A DNA stretch of 64,000 bases from assembly GCA_050949085.1 (NCBI GenBank), contig JBMNFB010000009.1, positions 310,001-374,000 of the forward strand, written 5' to 3'. Within the stretch, counting starts at the first letter, position 1; each line of letters opens with the position of its first letter. Below the pieces are notes generated by a model. It was not told where the DNA came from, did not search any database, and was given only the letters and a program-made list of their open reading frames with translations. This DNA is from JBMNFB01 sp050949085. GTDB lineage: Bacteria; Bacillota; UBA994; UBA5500. Positions 16,487 to 25,153 of this stretch are shown piece by piece. Made by a program: the position numbers and the translations under genes.

Positions 16487-16906
16487 TTATTCGTCCGGCC
16501 GCTCACCAACGGCTTGCAGACGCACTATCGCCCGTCGCAGCGCCGCCTCTGCTCGCTGCACGTCAATGTCCGGGTTGTCCTGATCCTGCAACCGTTCCTT
16601 AGCTCGTCGATAGGCGCTGCGCGCCCGGTCAACATCGATTTCATGGGATAGCTCTGCCGTCTGCGCCAGAACAGTGACCTTGTTCTCGGGGCTGACTTCC
16701 ATAAAGCCGCCACCAACCGCCATCCTCAGTTCAGTCCCGTTCTCCTCGTGAATCCGCATCACCCCAGGCACCAGCACGGTGACCAGCGGAATATGATGCG
16801 CCATCACACCAAGCTCCCCATCTACGGCCGTCGCCACCACCATATTCACGTCCTGGCTATAGACACGGCGAACTGGCGTCACAATCTCCAAACGCAACGT
16901 AGCCAT
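16487..16906 (-). CDS. atpC: F1 ATP synthase epsilon subunit
   Basis: A 139-aa central-stalk subunit. The N-terminal beta sandwich has LRLEIVTPVRRVYSQDVNMVV and GELGVMAHHIPLVTVLVPGV, and the C-terminal two-helix domain (about 90-137) carries RARSAYRRAKERLQDQ, which regulates ATP hydrolysis by folding up into the F1 head. The start ATG overlaps the atpD stop (TAATG), with GGCGGGAG as the ribosome site in atpD. It is the last canonical gene of the atp operon. Confidence 0.95.
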   Translation of the reverse strand: MATLRLEIVTPVRRVYSQDVNMVVATAVDGELGVMAHHIPLVTVLVPGVMRIHEENGTELRMAVGGGFMEVSPENKVTVLAQTAELSHEIDVDRARSAYRRAKERLQDQDNPDIDVQRAEAALRRAIVRLQAVGERPDE

Positions 16907-18327
16907 TAGCTCCCGCCGCCTTCAGCCAGTAACCGTTTGCCTTGCTCTACTGCTTCGTCGATGGTGCCGACCATGAAAAACGCATCTTCTGGAAGGTCGT
17001 CGTGTTTCCCGTCGAGAATCTCGCGGAAGCCGCGGACGGTCTCCTTGATCGGCACATAGACTCCGGGCAGTCCGGTGAACACCTCAGCCACGAACATCGG
17101 TTGCGTCAGGAAGCGCTGAATCTTACGGGCCCGGGCTACTGTCAGCTTATCCTCCTCGGACAGCTCGTCCATGCCGAGGATAGCGATGATGTCCTGCAGC
17201 TCGCGGTAGCGCTGCAGAACCACCTGCACTTCCCGGGCAACATCATAGTGCTCCTGTCCCACATAGCGCGGATCCAGGATCCGCGAGTTGGAATCCAGCG
17301 GATCCACCGCCGGGAACAGGCCCAGTTCGGCGATGCTCCGGGAAAGGACCGTCGTCGCATCCAGATGGCTAAAGGTTGTAGCTGGTGCCGGGTCGGTCAG
17401 GTCGTCGGCGGGCACATAGATAGCCTGCACCGAGGTGATCGACCCCTTCTGGGTGGAGGTAATCCGCTCCTGCAGTTCGCCCATATCGGTGGCCAGAGTA
17501 GGCTGATAGCCGACGGCGCTAGGCATACGTCCCAGCAACGCCGACACCTCCGAACCGGCCTGCACGAATCGGAAAATGTTATCGATAAAGAGCAGAACGT
17601 CCTGCCCGAATTGGTCGCGGAAGTGCTCAGCCATGGTCAGACCGGTCAGCCCGACGCGCATACGCGCTCCCGGCGGCTCATTCATCTGGCCAAAAACCAT
17701 GACGGTCTTGTCCAGAACGCCTGATTGTGTCATCTCGAAATAAAGGTCGTTGCCCTCGCGGGTACGCTCACCCACGCCAGCAAAGACTGAATATCCACCG
17801 TGTTCAGTGGCGATATTGTGGATCATCTCCTGGATCAGAACTGTCTTACCGACGCCAGCACCACCAAAGAGGCCGATCTTTCCGCCCCGGGAATAGGGGC
17901 AGAGCAGGTCGATAACCTTCATTCCTGTCTCCAGCATTTCGGTGGACGGCGTCATCTCCTCCAGGGAAGGAGCTGGCCGATGGATAGGCAGCGTCTCCGT
18001 CGCCTCCACAGGCCCCTTTCCATCTATCGGCTGACCCAGAACGTTGAAAATGCGCCCCAGCGTCGCCTCGCCTACGGGTACCCGAATCGGTGCACCCAGG
18101 GCTTCCACCGTCATTCCCCGAGCCAGCCCATCAGTGGATGACATCGCTACGCAACGTACAACGTTATCTCCCAGGTGATGCATAACTTCAAGGGTGAGAT
18201 CGATCTCCTCACCATTGGGAATGGTTGTCTGTATGCGCAGCGCATCCAGGATCTTGGGCAGCTCGCCTGAGGGAAATTTGACGTCAACAACCGGTCCCAT
18301 GACCTGGCTGATTACCCCCTGGTTCAT
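16906..18327 (-). CDS. atpD: F1 ATP synthase beta subunit (catalytic)
   Basis: A 473-aa catalytic subunit. The P-loop GLFGGAGVGKTVLIQEM lies near 155, the catalytic Glu is in GVGERTREGNDL near 190, Walker B is LLFIDNIFRF near 245 and the DELSEED-like lever is DELSEEDKLTVARARKIQRFL near 385. Sequence ALLGRMPSAVGYQPTL is strongly conserved. It belongs to the operon atpZ-I-B-E-F-H-A-G-D-C, 12 nt downstream of atpG. The F1 head converts c-ring rotation into ATP synthesis at the cytoplasmic side of the membrane. Confidence 0.98.
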   Translation of the reverse strand: MNQGVISQVMGPVVDVKFPSGELPKILDALRIQTTIPNGEEIDLTLEVMHHLGDNVVRCVAMSSTDGLARGMTVEALGAPIRVPVGEATLGRIFNVLGQPIDGKGPVEATETLPIHRPAPSLEEMTPSTEMLETGMKVIDLLCPYSRGGKIGLFGGAGVGKTVLIQEMIHNIATEHGGYSVFAGVGERTREGNDLYFEMTQSGVLDKTVMVFGQMNEPPGARMRVGLTGLTMAEHFRDQFGQDVLLFIDNIFRFVQAGSEVSALLGRMPSAVGYQPTLATDMGELQERITSTQKGSITSVQAIYVPADDLTDPAPATTFSHLDATTVLSRSIAELGLFPAVDPLDSNSRILDPRYVGQEHYDVAREVQVVLQRYRELQDIIAILGMDELSEEDKLTVARARKIQRFLTQPMFVAEVFTGLPGVYVPIKETVRGFREILDGKHDDLPEDAFFMVGTIDEAVEQGKRLLAEGGGS

Positions 18328-18339
18328 AGCTAGACCTCC

Positions 18340-19200
18340 TTACTTGAGTGCGTCCGCCCCAGCCACTACCTCGGAGATTTCACGGGTAATGGCAGCCTGG
18401 CGAGCACGGTTGAGACTCAATGTCAGATCCTTGATCATCTCCTCAGCATTGCGACTGGCCGAATCCATGGCAGTCATCCGCGCGCCATGTTCGCTGGTCT
18501 TTGCCTCCAGCAAAGCCCGATAGACCAAAGTCGCCACATAGCGAGGCAGCAGATTGTCCAGCACGGCTTCCGGCGAAGGCTCGAAGATATATTCGCTTCC
18601 AGCCACGTCTGCTGTGCTGCTCTCGGGCGGTTGCAGCGGCAGAAGTCGACTGACCACCGGCCTCTGGGTTAGCGTGTTCACGTACTGCGCATAGATCAGG
18701 TAGACCTCATCCAGAAGGCCAGTCTGATAGAACTGGACGATGGTGTTGGCGATCAGATCTGCCATCGAGAAGCTCACGTCATCGCCCAGCCCGACAAAAT
18801 CCCCCATCAAGGGATAATCCCGCCGCCGGAAATAGTCACGTCCCTTGCGGCCCACCGCAATCACACCGGTAGCATCGCGGTCATAGGCAGCCAGCATATC
18901 TGCTGCTTTGCGAATAATGTTGGCGTTGAAGCTGCCGGCCAGCCCTCCATCCGAGGTGATCACTATAACCCCGGTGCGGCTGACCTCGCGCTGAGCCAAC
19001 AGGGGATGGAGAGATGTATCAATCCGCCCACCCAGCCGCTGAAGGACTTCCTCTGTCTTGTCGGTATAAGGCCGAGCCGCCAGCAACTGAGCCTGTGCCC
19101 GACGCAACTTGGCGGCCGCTACGGCTTGCATTGCCCCGGTCACCTGTTGTAGGTTATTGATCGACTTGATCCGCCGGCGGATATCCTGCATAGTAGCCAT
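18340..19200 (-). CDS. atpG: F1 ATP synthase gamma subunit (rotor)
   Basis: A 286-aa central rotor shaft linking the c-ring to the alpha3beta3 head. The N-terminal coiled helix MATMQDIRRRIKSINNLQQVTGAMQ and the C-terminal helix ARMTAMDSASRNAEEMIKDLTLSLNRARQAAITREISEVVAGADAL are both typical and complete. The middle Rossmann-like domain includes VIVITSDGGLAGSFNANIIRKA. It lies between atpA (24 nt gap) and atpD in the standard order. Confidence 0.96.
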   Translation of the reverse strand: MATMQDIRRRIKSINNLQQVTGAMQAVAAAKLRRAQAQLLAARPYTDKTEEVLQRLGGRIDTSLHPLLAQREVSRTGVIVITSDGGLAGSFNANIIRKAADMLAAYDRDATGVIAVGRKGRDYFRRRDYPLMGDFVGLGDDVSFSMADLIANTIVQFYQTGLLDEVYLIYAQYVNTLTQRPVVSRLLPLQPPESSTADVAGSEYIFEPSPEAVLDNLLPRYVATLVYRALLEAKTSEHGARMTAMDSASRNAEEMIKDLTLSLNRARQAAITREISEVVAGADALK

Positions 19201-19223
19201 GCTAGCTTCACCTCGCCTTATCT

Positions 19224-20729
19224 CTAGGAGAACATCTGCCTGAATTCAGCAATCGCGCTCTCCAATGCTTTGATGGTATCATCCTTCAGCTCCCGCTCCT
19301 CACGAATCTTCTTCAGGATCTCAGGACGCGATTCGCGCAGGTAACGCAGAAACTCCTCAGCAAAGCGGGCGACCCGCTGCAACTCGATATCATCGAGATG
19401 TCCGTTGACACCCAGATAGAGCTCGACGACCTGCTCCTCCACCGGCATCGTCGCTCCCTCGGGCTGCTTCAGCATCTCCTGCAACCGCTCGCCGCGGGTC
19501 AGTCGTGCCTGTGTCGCCCGGTCCAGATCCGATCCAAACTGGGTGAAGGCAGCCAGCTCGCGATACTGAGCCAGGTCGATGCGCAACCGACCTGCCACCT
19601 GCCGCATCGCCCGCACCTGCGCACTGCTTCCTACGCGGGAGACCGAAAGACCGGCGTTGACCGCCGGACGGATACCGGCATAGAAGAGATCGCTCTCCAG
19701 GAAGATTTGACCGTCAGTGATCGAAATCACGTTGGTGGGGATATAGGCCGAAACGTCGCCTGCCTGCGTCTCGATGATCGGCAGCGCCGTCAGCGAGCCG
19801 CCGCCATATTCCTTAGAGAGTTTGGCCGCGCGTTCCAGCAGGCGTGAATGCAGGTAGAAAACGTCGCCAGGGTATGCCTCACGTCCCGGGGGACGGCGAG
19901 TCAGCAGCGACATGGCCCGGTAAGCGACAGCATGCTTAGAGAGATCGTCGTAGACCACCAGCACATCCTTACCCAGCCACATAAACTCCTCGCCCATTGC
20001 GGCGCCAGCATACGGTGCCAGATACTGCAGCGGCGCCGGCTCAGCTGCCGTAGCCGAGACGATGATCGTGTAATCCATAGCACCACGCTCTTCCAGGGTG
20101 TGCCAGATCCGGTTCACAGTGGACGCTTTCTGCCCGATGGCGACATAGATGCAGATGACATCCTGACCACGCTGATTGATGATCGTATCTACGACGAGCG
20201 CCGTCTTGCCAGTCCCCCGGTCACCGATGATCAGCTCACGCTGGCCACGGCCAATCGGGGTAAGGGAGTCGATGGCCTTGATCCCTGTCTGTAGCGGCCG
20301 ATTGACCGGCTCACGCTGCACGACACCCGGCGCGATAACTTCCACCGGGCGGAACTTGTCGCTCTCGATAGGGCCCTTGCCATCCAGCGGCTGCCCCAGG
20401 GAGTTGACGACGCGTCCGATCAGGTTTTCACCCACCGGAACTTCCACCACGCGGCCGGTGCGGCGAACCAGGTCGCCCTCCTTGATGTGGCTATCGCTGC
20501 CCATGACAGCACAGGCAACGTTATCCTCTTCGAGGTTCAGAACCATACCGTACACGCCACCGGGGAACTCGACCAGCTCGCTGGCCATGACTTTGGAAAG
20601 CCCATAGACGCGGGCAATGCCGTCACCCACCGAGAGCACACTGCCGACTTCATCGACGGCGACTTTCGTATCAAACTGTTCGATCTGCTGCTTCAAAATA
20701 GAACTGATTTCCTCAGGTCGGAGCCTCAT
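19224..20729 (-). CDS. atpA: F1 ATP synthase alpha subunit
   Basis: A 501-aa non-catalytic nucleotide-binding subunit of F1. The P-loop GDRGTGKTALVVDTI is near 169, the arginine finger lies in the segment AYIPTNVISITDGQIFLE to SVSRVGSSAQ (near 340-375) and VVYDDLSKHAVAYR near 262 is the Walker B region. The length is normal. The ATG overlaps the atpH stop by one base, which supports coupled translation with atpH. Confidence 0.98.
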   Translation of the reverse strand: MRLRPEEISSILKQQIEQFDTKVAVDEVGSVLSVGDGIARVYGLSKVMASELVEFPGGVYGMVLNLEEDNVACAVMGSDSHIKEGDLVRRTGRVVEVPVGENLIGRVVNSLGQPLDGKGPIESDKFRPVEVIAPGVVQREPVNRPLQTGIKAIDSLTPIGRGQRELIIGDRGTGKTALVVDTIINQRGQDVICIYVAIGQKASTVNRIWHTLEERGAMDYTIIVSATAAEPAPLQYLAPYAGAAMGEEFMWLGKDVLVVYDDLSKHAVAYRAMSLLTRRPPGREAYPGDVFYLHSRLLERAAKLSKEYGGGSLTALPIIETQAGDVSAYIPTNVISITDGQIFLESDLFYAGIRPAVNAGLSVSRVGSSAQVRAMRQVAGRLRIDLAQYRELAAFTQFGSDLDRATQARLTRGERLQEMLKQPEGATMPVEEQVVELYLGVNGHLDDIELQRVARFAEEFLRYLRESRPEILKKIREERELKDDTIKALESAIAEFRQMFS

Positions 20730-21298
20730 TAGTTACTCACCCCTGCTTGCTTAACTTGAGCCCGTTTCAGCTGGCGCTGCAGCATCTGCAGGCGGCGGCT
20801 CAGGCTGCCATCGTATACTGTGTCGGCGACCCGCACCCGGACACCACCGAGAACGCCCTTGTTCACACTGGTCACCAGCTCCACCGATGAACTGCCAGTC
20901 AGCTGCTGTACCCACTCGGTCAGTCGGTTGAGATCATCTCCGCTCAGCTGACGGGCGCTGGTTACCTCGGCGACCACCTGACCGCGAGCGGCCCGCAGCT
21001 TCGCTAGATAGGCTTCGCCGATCGCCTTCATCTGCCTCTCCCTGCCTTTGGCGAATAGCAGCCAGACAAAGTTACGGCTGATCTGCTCCTGCAACAACTC
21101 AGCGAGAACTGGCTCGAGGATGCGGCGCTTGGCAACCGCCGTCAACTGCAGATGATAAAAGACGTCAGCGAGATCCTGGTTATCCAGGGCAGCGGTCAGC
21201 GTATGCAGGTCCTGCGCCACCTCATCCTCCTTGCCGATATCGGTAGCAGCAGCAAAAAGGGCAGCCGCATAGCGCATGGCCAATACATTACTGGACAT
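20729..21298 (-). CDS. atpH: F1 ATP synthase delta subunit (OSCP)
   Basis: A 189-aa peripheral stalk subunit joining F1 to the b subunits. The N-terminal helical domain begins MSSNVLAMRYAAALFAAA and contains LADVFYHLQLTAVAKRRILEPVL; the C-terminal domain has VVAEVTSARQLSGDDLNRL and GVLGGVRVRVADTVYDGSLSRRLQMLQRQL, a hallmark of the family. It overlaps the end of atpF by 11 nt and the start of atpA by one base. Confidence 0.95.
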   Translation of the reverse strand: MSSNVLAMRYAAALFAAATDIGKEDEVAQDLHTLTAALDNQDLADVFYHLQLTAVAKRRILEPVLAELLQEQISRNFVWLLFAKGRERQMKAIGEAYLAKLRAARGQVVAEVTSARQLSGDDLNRLTEWVQQLTGSSSVELVTSVNKGVLGGVRVRVADTVYDGSLSRRLQMLQRQLKRAQVKQAGVSN

Positions 21299-21800
21299 GA
21301 GCCTTGACCGTCCCTTCCTGCGCTAGCTCCTGCAAGAACTCGTCTACCAGCTTCTGGTCAGCCTCAGCATCCAGCTTCCGTCCCAATACGTGTTCGGCAG
21401 CCAGGATCGCCAACTGCCCCAGCTCATCGCGCAGGGCGGCGATCGCCTTATCGCGAGCCAAACCAATCTCGCGTTCGGCCCGTTCGATTATCTGCTGAGC
21501 CTGTTCGCGGGCGACTGCATCTATCTGGGCACTGTTGGCCTCTGCCTGGCGCGTTGCCGCCTCTATTAACCGCCGTGCTTCATCCTTGGCCTCTGCCAGC
21601 CTCTCCTCATATTCAGCCACCAGCCGCTTCGCCTCAGCACGGCTGGCTTCTGCCTCTTCCAGCTGTTGCCTGACATGCTGTTCTCGCTGCTCAAGAAGCT
21701 CAGTAACTGGCCTAAATAGGAAGCGCCGCAGAATCCAGAAGAGCACCAGCACGTTAAAAATGGTAAATATGATCTGCGGAATCTTAATGTCGACAATCAT
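21288..21800 (-). CDS. atpF: F0 ATP synthase b subunit
   Basis: A 170-aa peripheral stator subunit. One N-terminal membrane helix (about 10-28, IIFTIFNVLVLFWILRRFLF) is followed by FRPVTELLEQREQHVRQQLEEAEASRAEAKRLVAEYEERLAEAKDEA, a long right-handed coiled coil with heavy Ala/Glu/Arg content reaching to residue 150. The C-terminal AEHVLGRKLDAEADQKLVDEFLQEL segment binds the delta subunit. Only one b gene is present, so the stalk should be a homodimer. Confidence 0.95.
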   Translation of the reverse strand: MIVDIKIPQIIFTIFNVLVLFWILRRFLFRPVTELLEQREQHVRQQLEEAEASRAEAKRLVAEYEERLAEAKDEARRLIEAATRQAEANSAQIDAVAREQAQQIIERAEREIGLARDKAIAALRDELGQLAILAAEHVLGRKLDAEADQKLVDEFLQELAQEGTVKAHVQ

Positions 21801-21875
21801 CAGTCCACGTCCTCCTTACCTCCAGGGGAGGAGATGAGGATGGCAGCATCGCCATCCTCACCCAGCCTGGTTGGT

Positions 21876-22133
21876 CTAGCCGAGCAGGGTCTGCGCCAAA
21901 CCGATCAAAACGAAAGCGATAACGAACGAATAAATACCGGTGGTCTCGGCCACAGCCTGACCGAGAATCATGGTCAGAGTGATCTTACCCTGCGCCTCCG
22001 GTTGACGTCCCACAGCCTCAGTTCCCTTTCCGGCTGCATAGCCCTGACCGATGGCCGGCCCCAGACCAACCAGCATGGCAATACCGGCACCCAGAACGGC
22101 CATACCAGCTACGTAGTACTCGTTGAATGACAT
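21876..22133 (-). CDS. atpE: F0 ATP synthase c subunit, with Na+-type ligand set
   Basis: An 85-aa hairpin of two membrane helices that forms the rotor ring. The loop RQPEAQG (43-49) binds gamma and epsilon. The ion-carrying Glu63 sits in helix 2 as GQAVAETTGIYSF. Together with Gln30 (GPAIGQG), Val61, Thr64, Thr65 and Tyr68 it matches the sodium-binding set of Ilyobacter/Propionigenium c-rings (Q32, V63, E65, S66, T67, Y70), with Thr in place of Ser66, which keeps the hydroxyl ligand. The ring is therefore predicted to use Na+. The gene precedes atpF by about 75 nt. Confidence 0.96.
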   Translation of the reverse strand: MSFNEYYVAGMAVLGAGIAMLVGLGPAIGQGYAAGKGTEAVGRQPEAQGKITLTMILGQAVAETTGIYSFVIAFVLIGLAQTLLG

Positions 22134-22230
22134 TCTTGCTTCGCCTCCTTTCCCTGAAAACTCTTGAAGAGCACACCGTGACGCCCACCTGGATGAGCAG
22201 GTGTCTCGTTCTCACATCTGGTGAATCTGT

Positions 22231-22899
22231 TTAGTCCATGGAGATCGCAACTAGCGTCAGCATAGTGAAGACAAAGGTCTGCAAGACGCCGGAAAAAAGG
22301 TCAAAATACAGATGCCCAAACGCAGGAGCCAGAAAAGGCACAGCCATATAAAGCATTCCCATGATCACCAGGCCGCCAAAGATGTTTCCAAAAAGACGGA
22401 ATCCCAGCGACACAGGTCGCGCCAACTCGCCGAGAGCGTTCATCGGGAAGAACAGAAAGAACGGCGAGAAAAGACCTTTGATCCAGCCCCAGAGCCCGTT
22501 CTTCTTGATGCCATACCCCTCGATAAGCCCAAACGACATAATGCCTAAAGCCAGAGTTGTGTTGACATCCGCCGTGGGCGGTCGCAGCAGGTTGAACGAC
22601 CAGATGCCGATGGTATTGGAGAGAAATATAAAGAGGATAATGGTGCCTATGTAGGGGGCAAACCCCTTCCGCTCTTCTCCGGAGACCGAGACAACAAATG
22701 AGGTGATGCCATCGACAACCAACTCCACAACATTCTGCCGGCCCTTGGGCAGCCAGCTGAAATTACGGGTGAGCACGAAGCTGGCGACGATAAGAATCGC
22801 CATTACCACCCACATGCTGACGATCGATTCGTTGATCTCGATGGGGCCAACGGTAAAGAACACTCGTGCTGGCTGTATCAGTTCGCTTATGCCCTCCAT
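22231..22899 (-). CDS. atpB: F0 ATP synthase a subunit
   Basis: A 222-aa stator membrane protein with five or six helices that provides the ion half-channels. The essential stator Arg is in ELARPVSLGFRLFGNIFGG near residue 165, and the PPTADVNTTLALG block near 108 and the last helix FSGVLQTFVFTMLTLVAISM are family marks. The ATG at 22899 overlaps the upstream gene's TGA by one base and has GGGAGGAG 9 nt upstream; a GTG at 22908 is too close to that site. It is the third gene of the operon. Confidence 0.95.
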   Translation of the reverse strand: MEGISELIQPARVFFTVGPIEINESIVSMWVVMAILIVASFVLTRNFSWLPKGRQNVVELVVDGITSFVVSVSGEERKGFAPYIGTIILFIFLSNTIGIWSFNLLRPPTADVNTTLALGIMSFGLIEGYGIKKNGLWGWIKGLFSPFFLFFPMNALGELARPVSLGFRLFGNIFGGLVIMGMLYMAVPFLAPAFGHLYFDLFSGVLQTFVFTMLTLVAISMD

Positions 22900-23339
22900 C
22901 AGTTGCACTCCTCCCTTCGCACCTTGCCACTTGCCAGGCGGCGCAGGTGGCTGACTCCGCCTTCTTCTATAACTGACCGTACGGCATAGCCGATAATAAC
23001 TAGCTTCACCGAGAACAGGCCGAGAATGGTTGCTACGAAGTTAAACCCTTCAAGGAAATAGACGGTAACCAGAGCCGCAGCGACGAATAAATAGCGGACC
23101 ACGTACCGCCTGGCTGCATGGACTTGAGCCTGCTCTCTACCCAACTGCAATGCCTTTTGTAGCGTGCCGGCGAGGGAAAAAAACTGCCACAGCGACAGCG
23201 CAGTCCCCAGCATCAGCCCGAGCGCGCTGGGCAGGTCGCCAGCCAGCAGGGCCAGGCTCACCAACACCAAAGACAGCTTGAGAGCCGCGGTAGTGATGGA
23301 TCGCATCATCTCCGCGATACTGTTCCACCTATCGATCAA
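22899..23339 (-). CDS. atpI: ATP synthase subunit I-like protein
   Basis: A 146-aa membrane protein with four hydrophobic helices (about 14-33, 40-60, 85-103, 106-126), as in the AtpI/UncI family that aids c-ring assembly and is coded ahead of atpB. The family is poorly conserved, so the call relies on position, size and topology. A charged tail follows (EEGGVSHLRRLASGKVRREE). The gene overlaps atpZ by 4 nt at its start and atpB by one base at its end, so the three are translationally coupled. Confidence 0.8.
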   Translation of the reverse strand: MIDRWNSIAEMMRSITTAALKLSLVLVSLALLAGDLPSALGLMLGTALSLWQFFSLAGTLQKALQLGREQAQVHAARRYVVRYLFVAAALVTVYFLEGFNFVATILGLFSVKLVIIGYAVRSVIEEGGVSHLRRLASGKVRREECN

Positions 23340-23560
23340 TCATCGCCTCCCTCGTCCAGAAACGAACGCTTGAGCAGCTGATAGACAGTGATGAAGCTAC
23401 CGATCAAACCCAGCAGCATGCCGATCAGCGTAAACACCATTCCACCAGTCAGATGCTGATCGAGGAAGGATCCCACCCACCGGCCAACCAGCAGCCCCAT
23501 GGCGATGGTCAGGCCGATCTGCAGTACCAGGCCAAAAGCAAACAATACCTGCAGCCACAC
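23336..23560 (-). CDS. atpZ: AtpZ/AtpI small membrane protein
   Basis: A 74-aa protein with two membrane helices (about 5-27 and 41-62) and the pattern GLLVGRWVGSFLDQHLTGGMVFTLIGMLLGLIGSF, seen in AtpZ-type proteins (PF09527) at the head of Na+ or H+ F-ATPase operons; AtpZ has been linked to Mg2+ or Ca2+ transport and to c-ring assembly. The start is GTG at 23560 with a weak GGTGGGTGG ribosome site. A 7-bp stem GTGCGAA/TTCGCAC lies just upstream at 23579-23599. It is the first gene of the atp operon; no strong promoter was identified in the 266-nt gap before it. Confidence 0.8.
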   Translation of the reverse strand: MWLQVLFAFGLVLQIGLTIAMGLLVGRWVGSFLDQHLTGGMVFTLIGMLLGLIGSFITVYQLLKRSFLDEGGDD

Positions 23561-23578
23561 TCAAACCACCCACCCGCT

Positions 23579-23599
23579 GTGCGAACACTGCCTTCGCAC
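23579..23599. repeat. Small hairpin upstream of the atp operon
   Basis: GTGCGAA at 23579-23585 pairs with TTCGCAC at 23593-23599 across a 7-nt loop, about 20 nt upstream of the atpZ GTG. It may modulate operon leader structure. The rest of this 266-nt gap between wecB and atpZ has no gene. Confidence 0.35.
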
Positions 23600-23826
23600 C
23601 TAGTCTTTCCAGAGGAAAGCTGCTCGATGTTTGTGGGCAGACAGAATAAAGCCCTGGGGGTACCTGTGCTATACTCTCACTCGCTGTCTATGGTCTGCGG
23701 TTACCCCAGAGGTCATCTAGCCATCGTTTATAGATCCGCTCCAAACCAGCTAATTGAGTATAATTCGCCTCGTATCGCGGGCTTCCTGCCTTGTGAACTA
23801 ATTAACGTCGCCCCTTTGTGTCGTTA

Positions 23827-24969
23827 TCACTCAAAATCTGCCGGACGCTCGGGGCAGAGCCCAAAATGATGGAGGATTGCCGCCACGATTCGCCGGGAGG
23901 CCTGTCCATCACCGTACGGGTTCCTGGCCTGAGCCATCGCCCGATAAGCAGCCTGGCTGGTCAAGAGTTCGTGGGCAGCCCCATAGATCGTCTCTTCGTC
24001 GACACCGACGATCTTCACCGTTCCGGCAGCCACCGCCTCAGGGCGCTCGGTCACTGTTCGCACCACGAGGACCGGCTTGCCCAATCCGGGGGCTTCTTCC
24101 TGAATCCCGCCCGAATCGGAGATGATCAGGTAAGAGCGGGCCATCAGGTTATGGAAATCCGCCGTACCCAGCGGATCGATCAGATGCACCCGCTCTCGCC
24201 CGGCCAGCACGGCGAAGACAGTCTCCCGCACTACCGGGTTAAGGTGCACCGGGAAGACAACCTGAATCTCTGGATGGGCCGCCACCAGACGGGCGATCGC
24301 TCTACAAGCCTGGGCGATCGGCTCCCCCCAGTTCTCCCGCCGATGCAATTCTACAACGACCACCGGGCTGCCAAAGTCCAACCCGGCCAGGGTCGCGTTC
24401 AGAAATTGATAGTCAGGCCGCACCGTCTTGCCCAGGGCATCAATGACAGTGTTGCCGGTTATATAGATCCTATCGGCTGGCACTCCCTCCGCCAGCAGGT
24501 TGGCTTTCGTCACGCTGGTAGGCGAAAAATGCAGGTCGGCTAACGCACCAGTCAGCCGCCGGTTGACCTCCTCCGGAAAGGGAAAGTATTTGTCAAAGGT
24601 GCGCAGGCCCGCCTCCACATGGCCGACGGCAATCCTCTCGTAGAAGGCGGCAATAGCTCCAGCAAAGGTGGTCAGCGTGTCGCCATGCACGAGAACAAGA
24701 TCAGGCTTCTCCTCCTGTAATACGGCTTCCAGCCCGGCCAGGGCGCGCCGCAGTGTTCCACTCAGGCTCTGGCGCTGACGCATGATATCCAGATCGTATT
24801 CCGGCCTGATCTGCCAGAGGTCCAGCACCTGATCCAGCATCTGCCGATGCTGCGCTGTCACGCAGGTGACCGCCTGCAGCTGGTCGCTGGCCTGCAGGGC
24901 CTCGACAACCGGAGCCATTTTGATCGCCTCAGGACGCGTTCCAAAGATGGTCATCACTTTCGGCTTCAT
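23827..24969 (-). CDS. wecB: UDP-N-acetylglucosamine 2-epimerase (non-hydrolysing)
   Basis: A 380-aa cytosolic enzyme that interconverts UDP-GlcNAc and UDP-ManNAc for teichoic acid or other cell-envelope glycans. Family motifs are present: MTIFGTRPEAIKMAPVV at the N terminus, VHGDTLTTFAGA, GHVEAGLRTFD, VELHRRENWGEP near 208, FPVHLNPVVRE and the UDP-binding LIISDSGGIQEEAPGLGKPVLVVR. The start at 24969 is set by the GAGGACGAGGGC region and the family N terminus; 15 extra residues to 25014 are unlikely. In Bacillus the same gene (mnaA) lies between upp and atpI, exactly as here. Confidence 0.94.
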   Translation of the reverse strand: MKPKVMTIFGTRPEAIKMAPVVEALQASDQLQAVTCVTAQHRQMLDQVLDLWQIRPEYDLDIMRQRQSLSGTLRRALAGLEAVLQEEKPDLVLVHGDTLTTFAGAIAAFYERIAVGHVEAGLRTFDKYFPFPEEVNRRLTGALADLHFSPTSVTKANLLAEGVPADRIYITGNTVIDALGKTVRPDYQFLNATLAGLDFGSPVVVVELHRRENWGEPIAQACRAIARLVAAHPEIQVVFPVHLNPVVRETVFAVLAGRERVHLIDPLGTADFHNLMARSYLIISDSGGIQEEAPGLGKPVLVVRTVTERPEAVAAGTVKIVGVDEETIYGAAHELLTSQAAYRAMAQARNPYGDGQASRRIVAAILHHFGLCPERPADFE

Positions 24970-25091
24970 GCCCTCGTCCTCCTCCCGAGTGGTACAGACC
25001 GCTGCCAATCCCAAACCCTTCTCATTCTAGCCATCAGGCTAGAGGGTGTCAAATGGAGGGGGAGGGCCCTGGTGGCCGCTGAGGCGGAACA

Positions 25092-25126
25092 GGAAAAGCG
25101 CCCCCTGGCAACTTGGCAGGGGGCGC
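25092..25126 (-). terminator. Intrinsic terminator after the deoxycytidylate deaminase gene
   Basis: Minus-strand GCGCCCCCTG pairs perfectly with CAGGGGGCGC (25098-25126) over an 8-nt loop and is followed by TTTTCC. It separates the nucleotide genes from wecB. Confidence 0.8.
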
Positions 25127-25153
25127 CTGGAAGCTGGCAAACAAACGCTTCTC

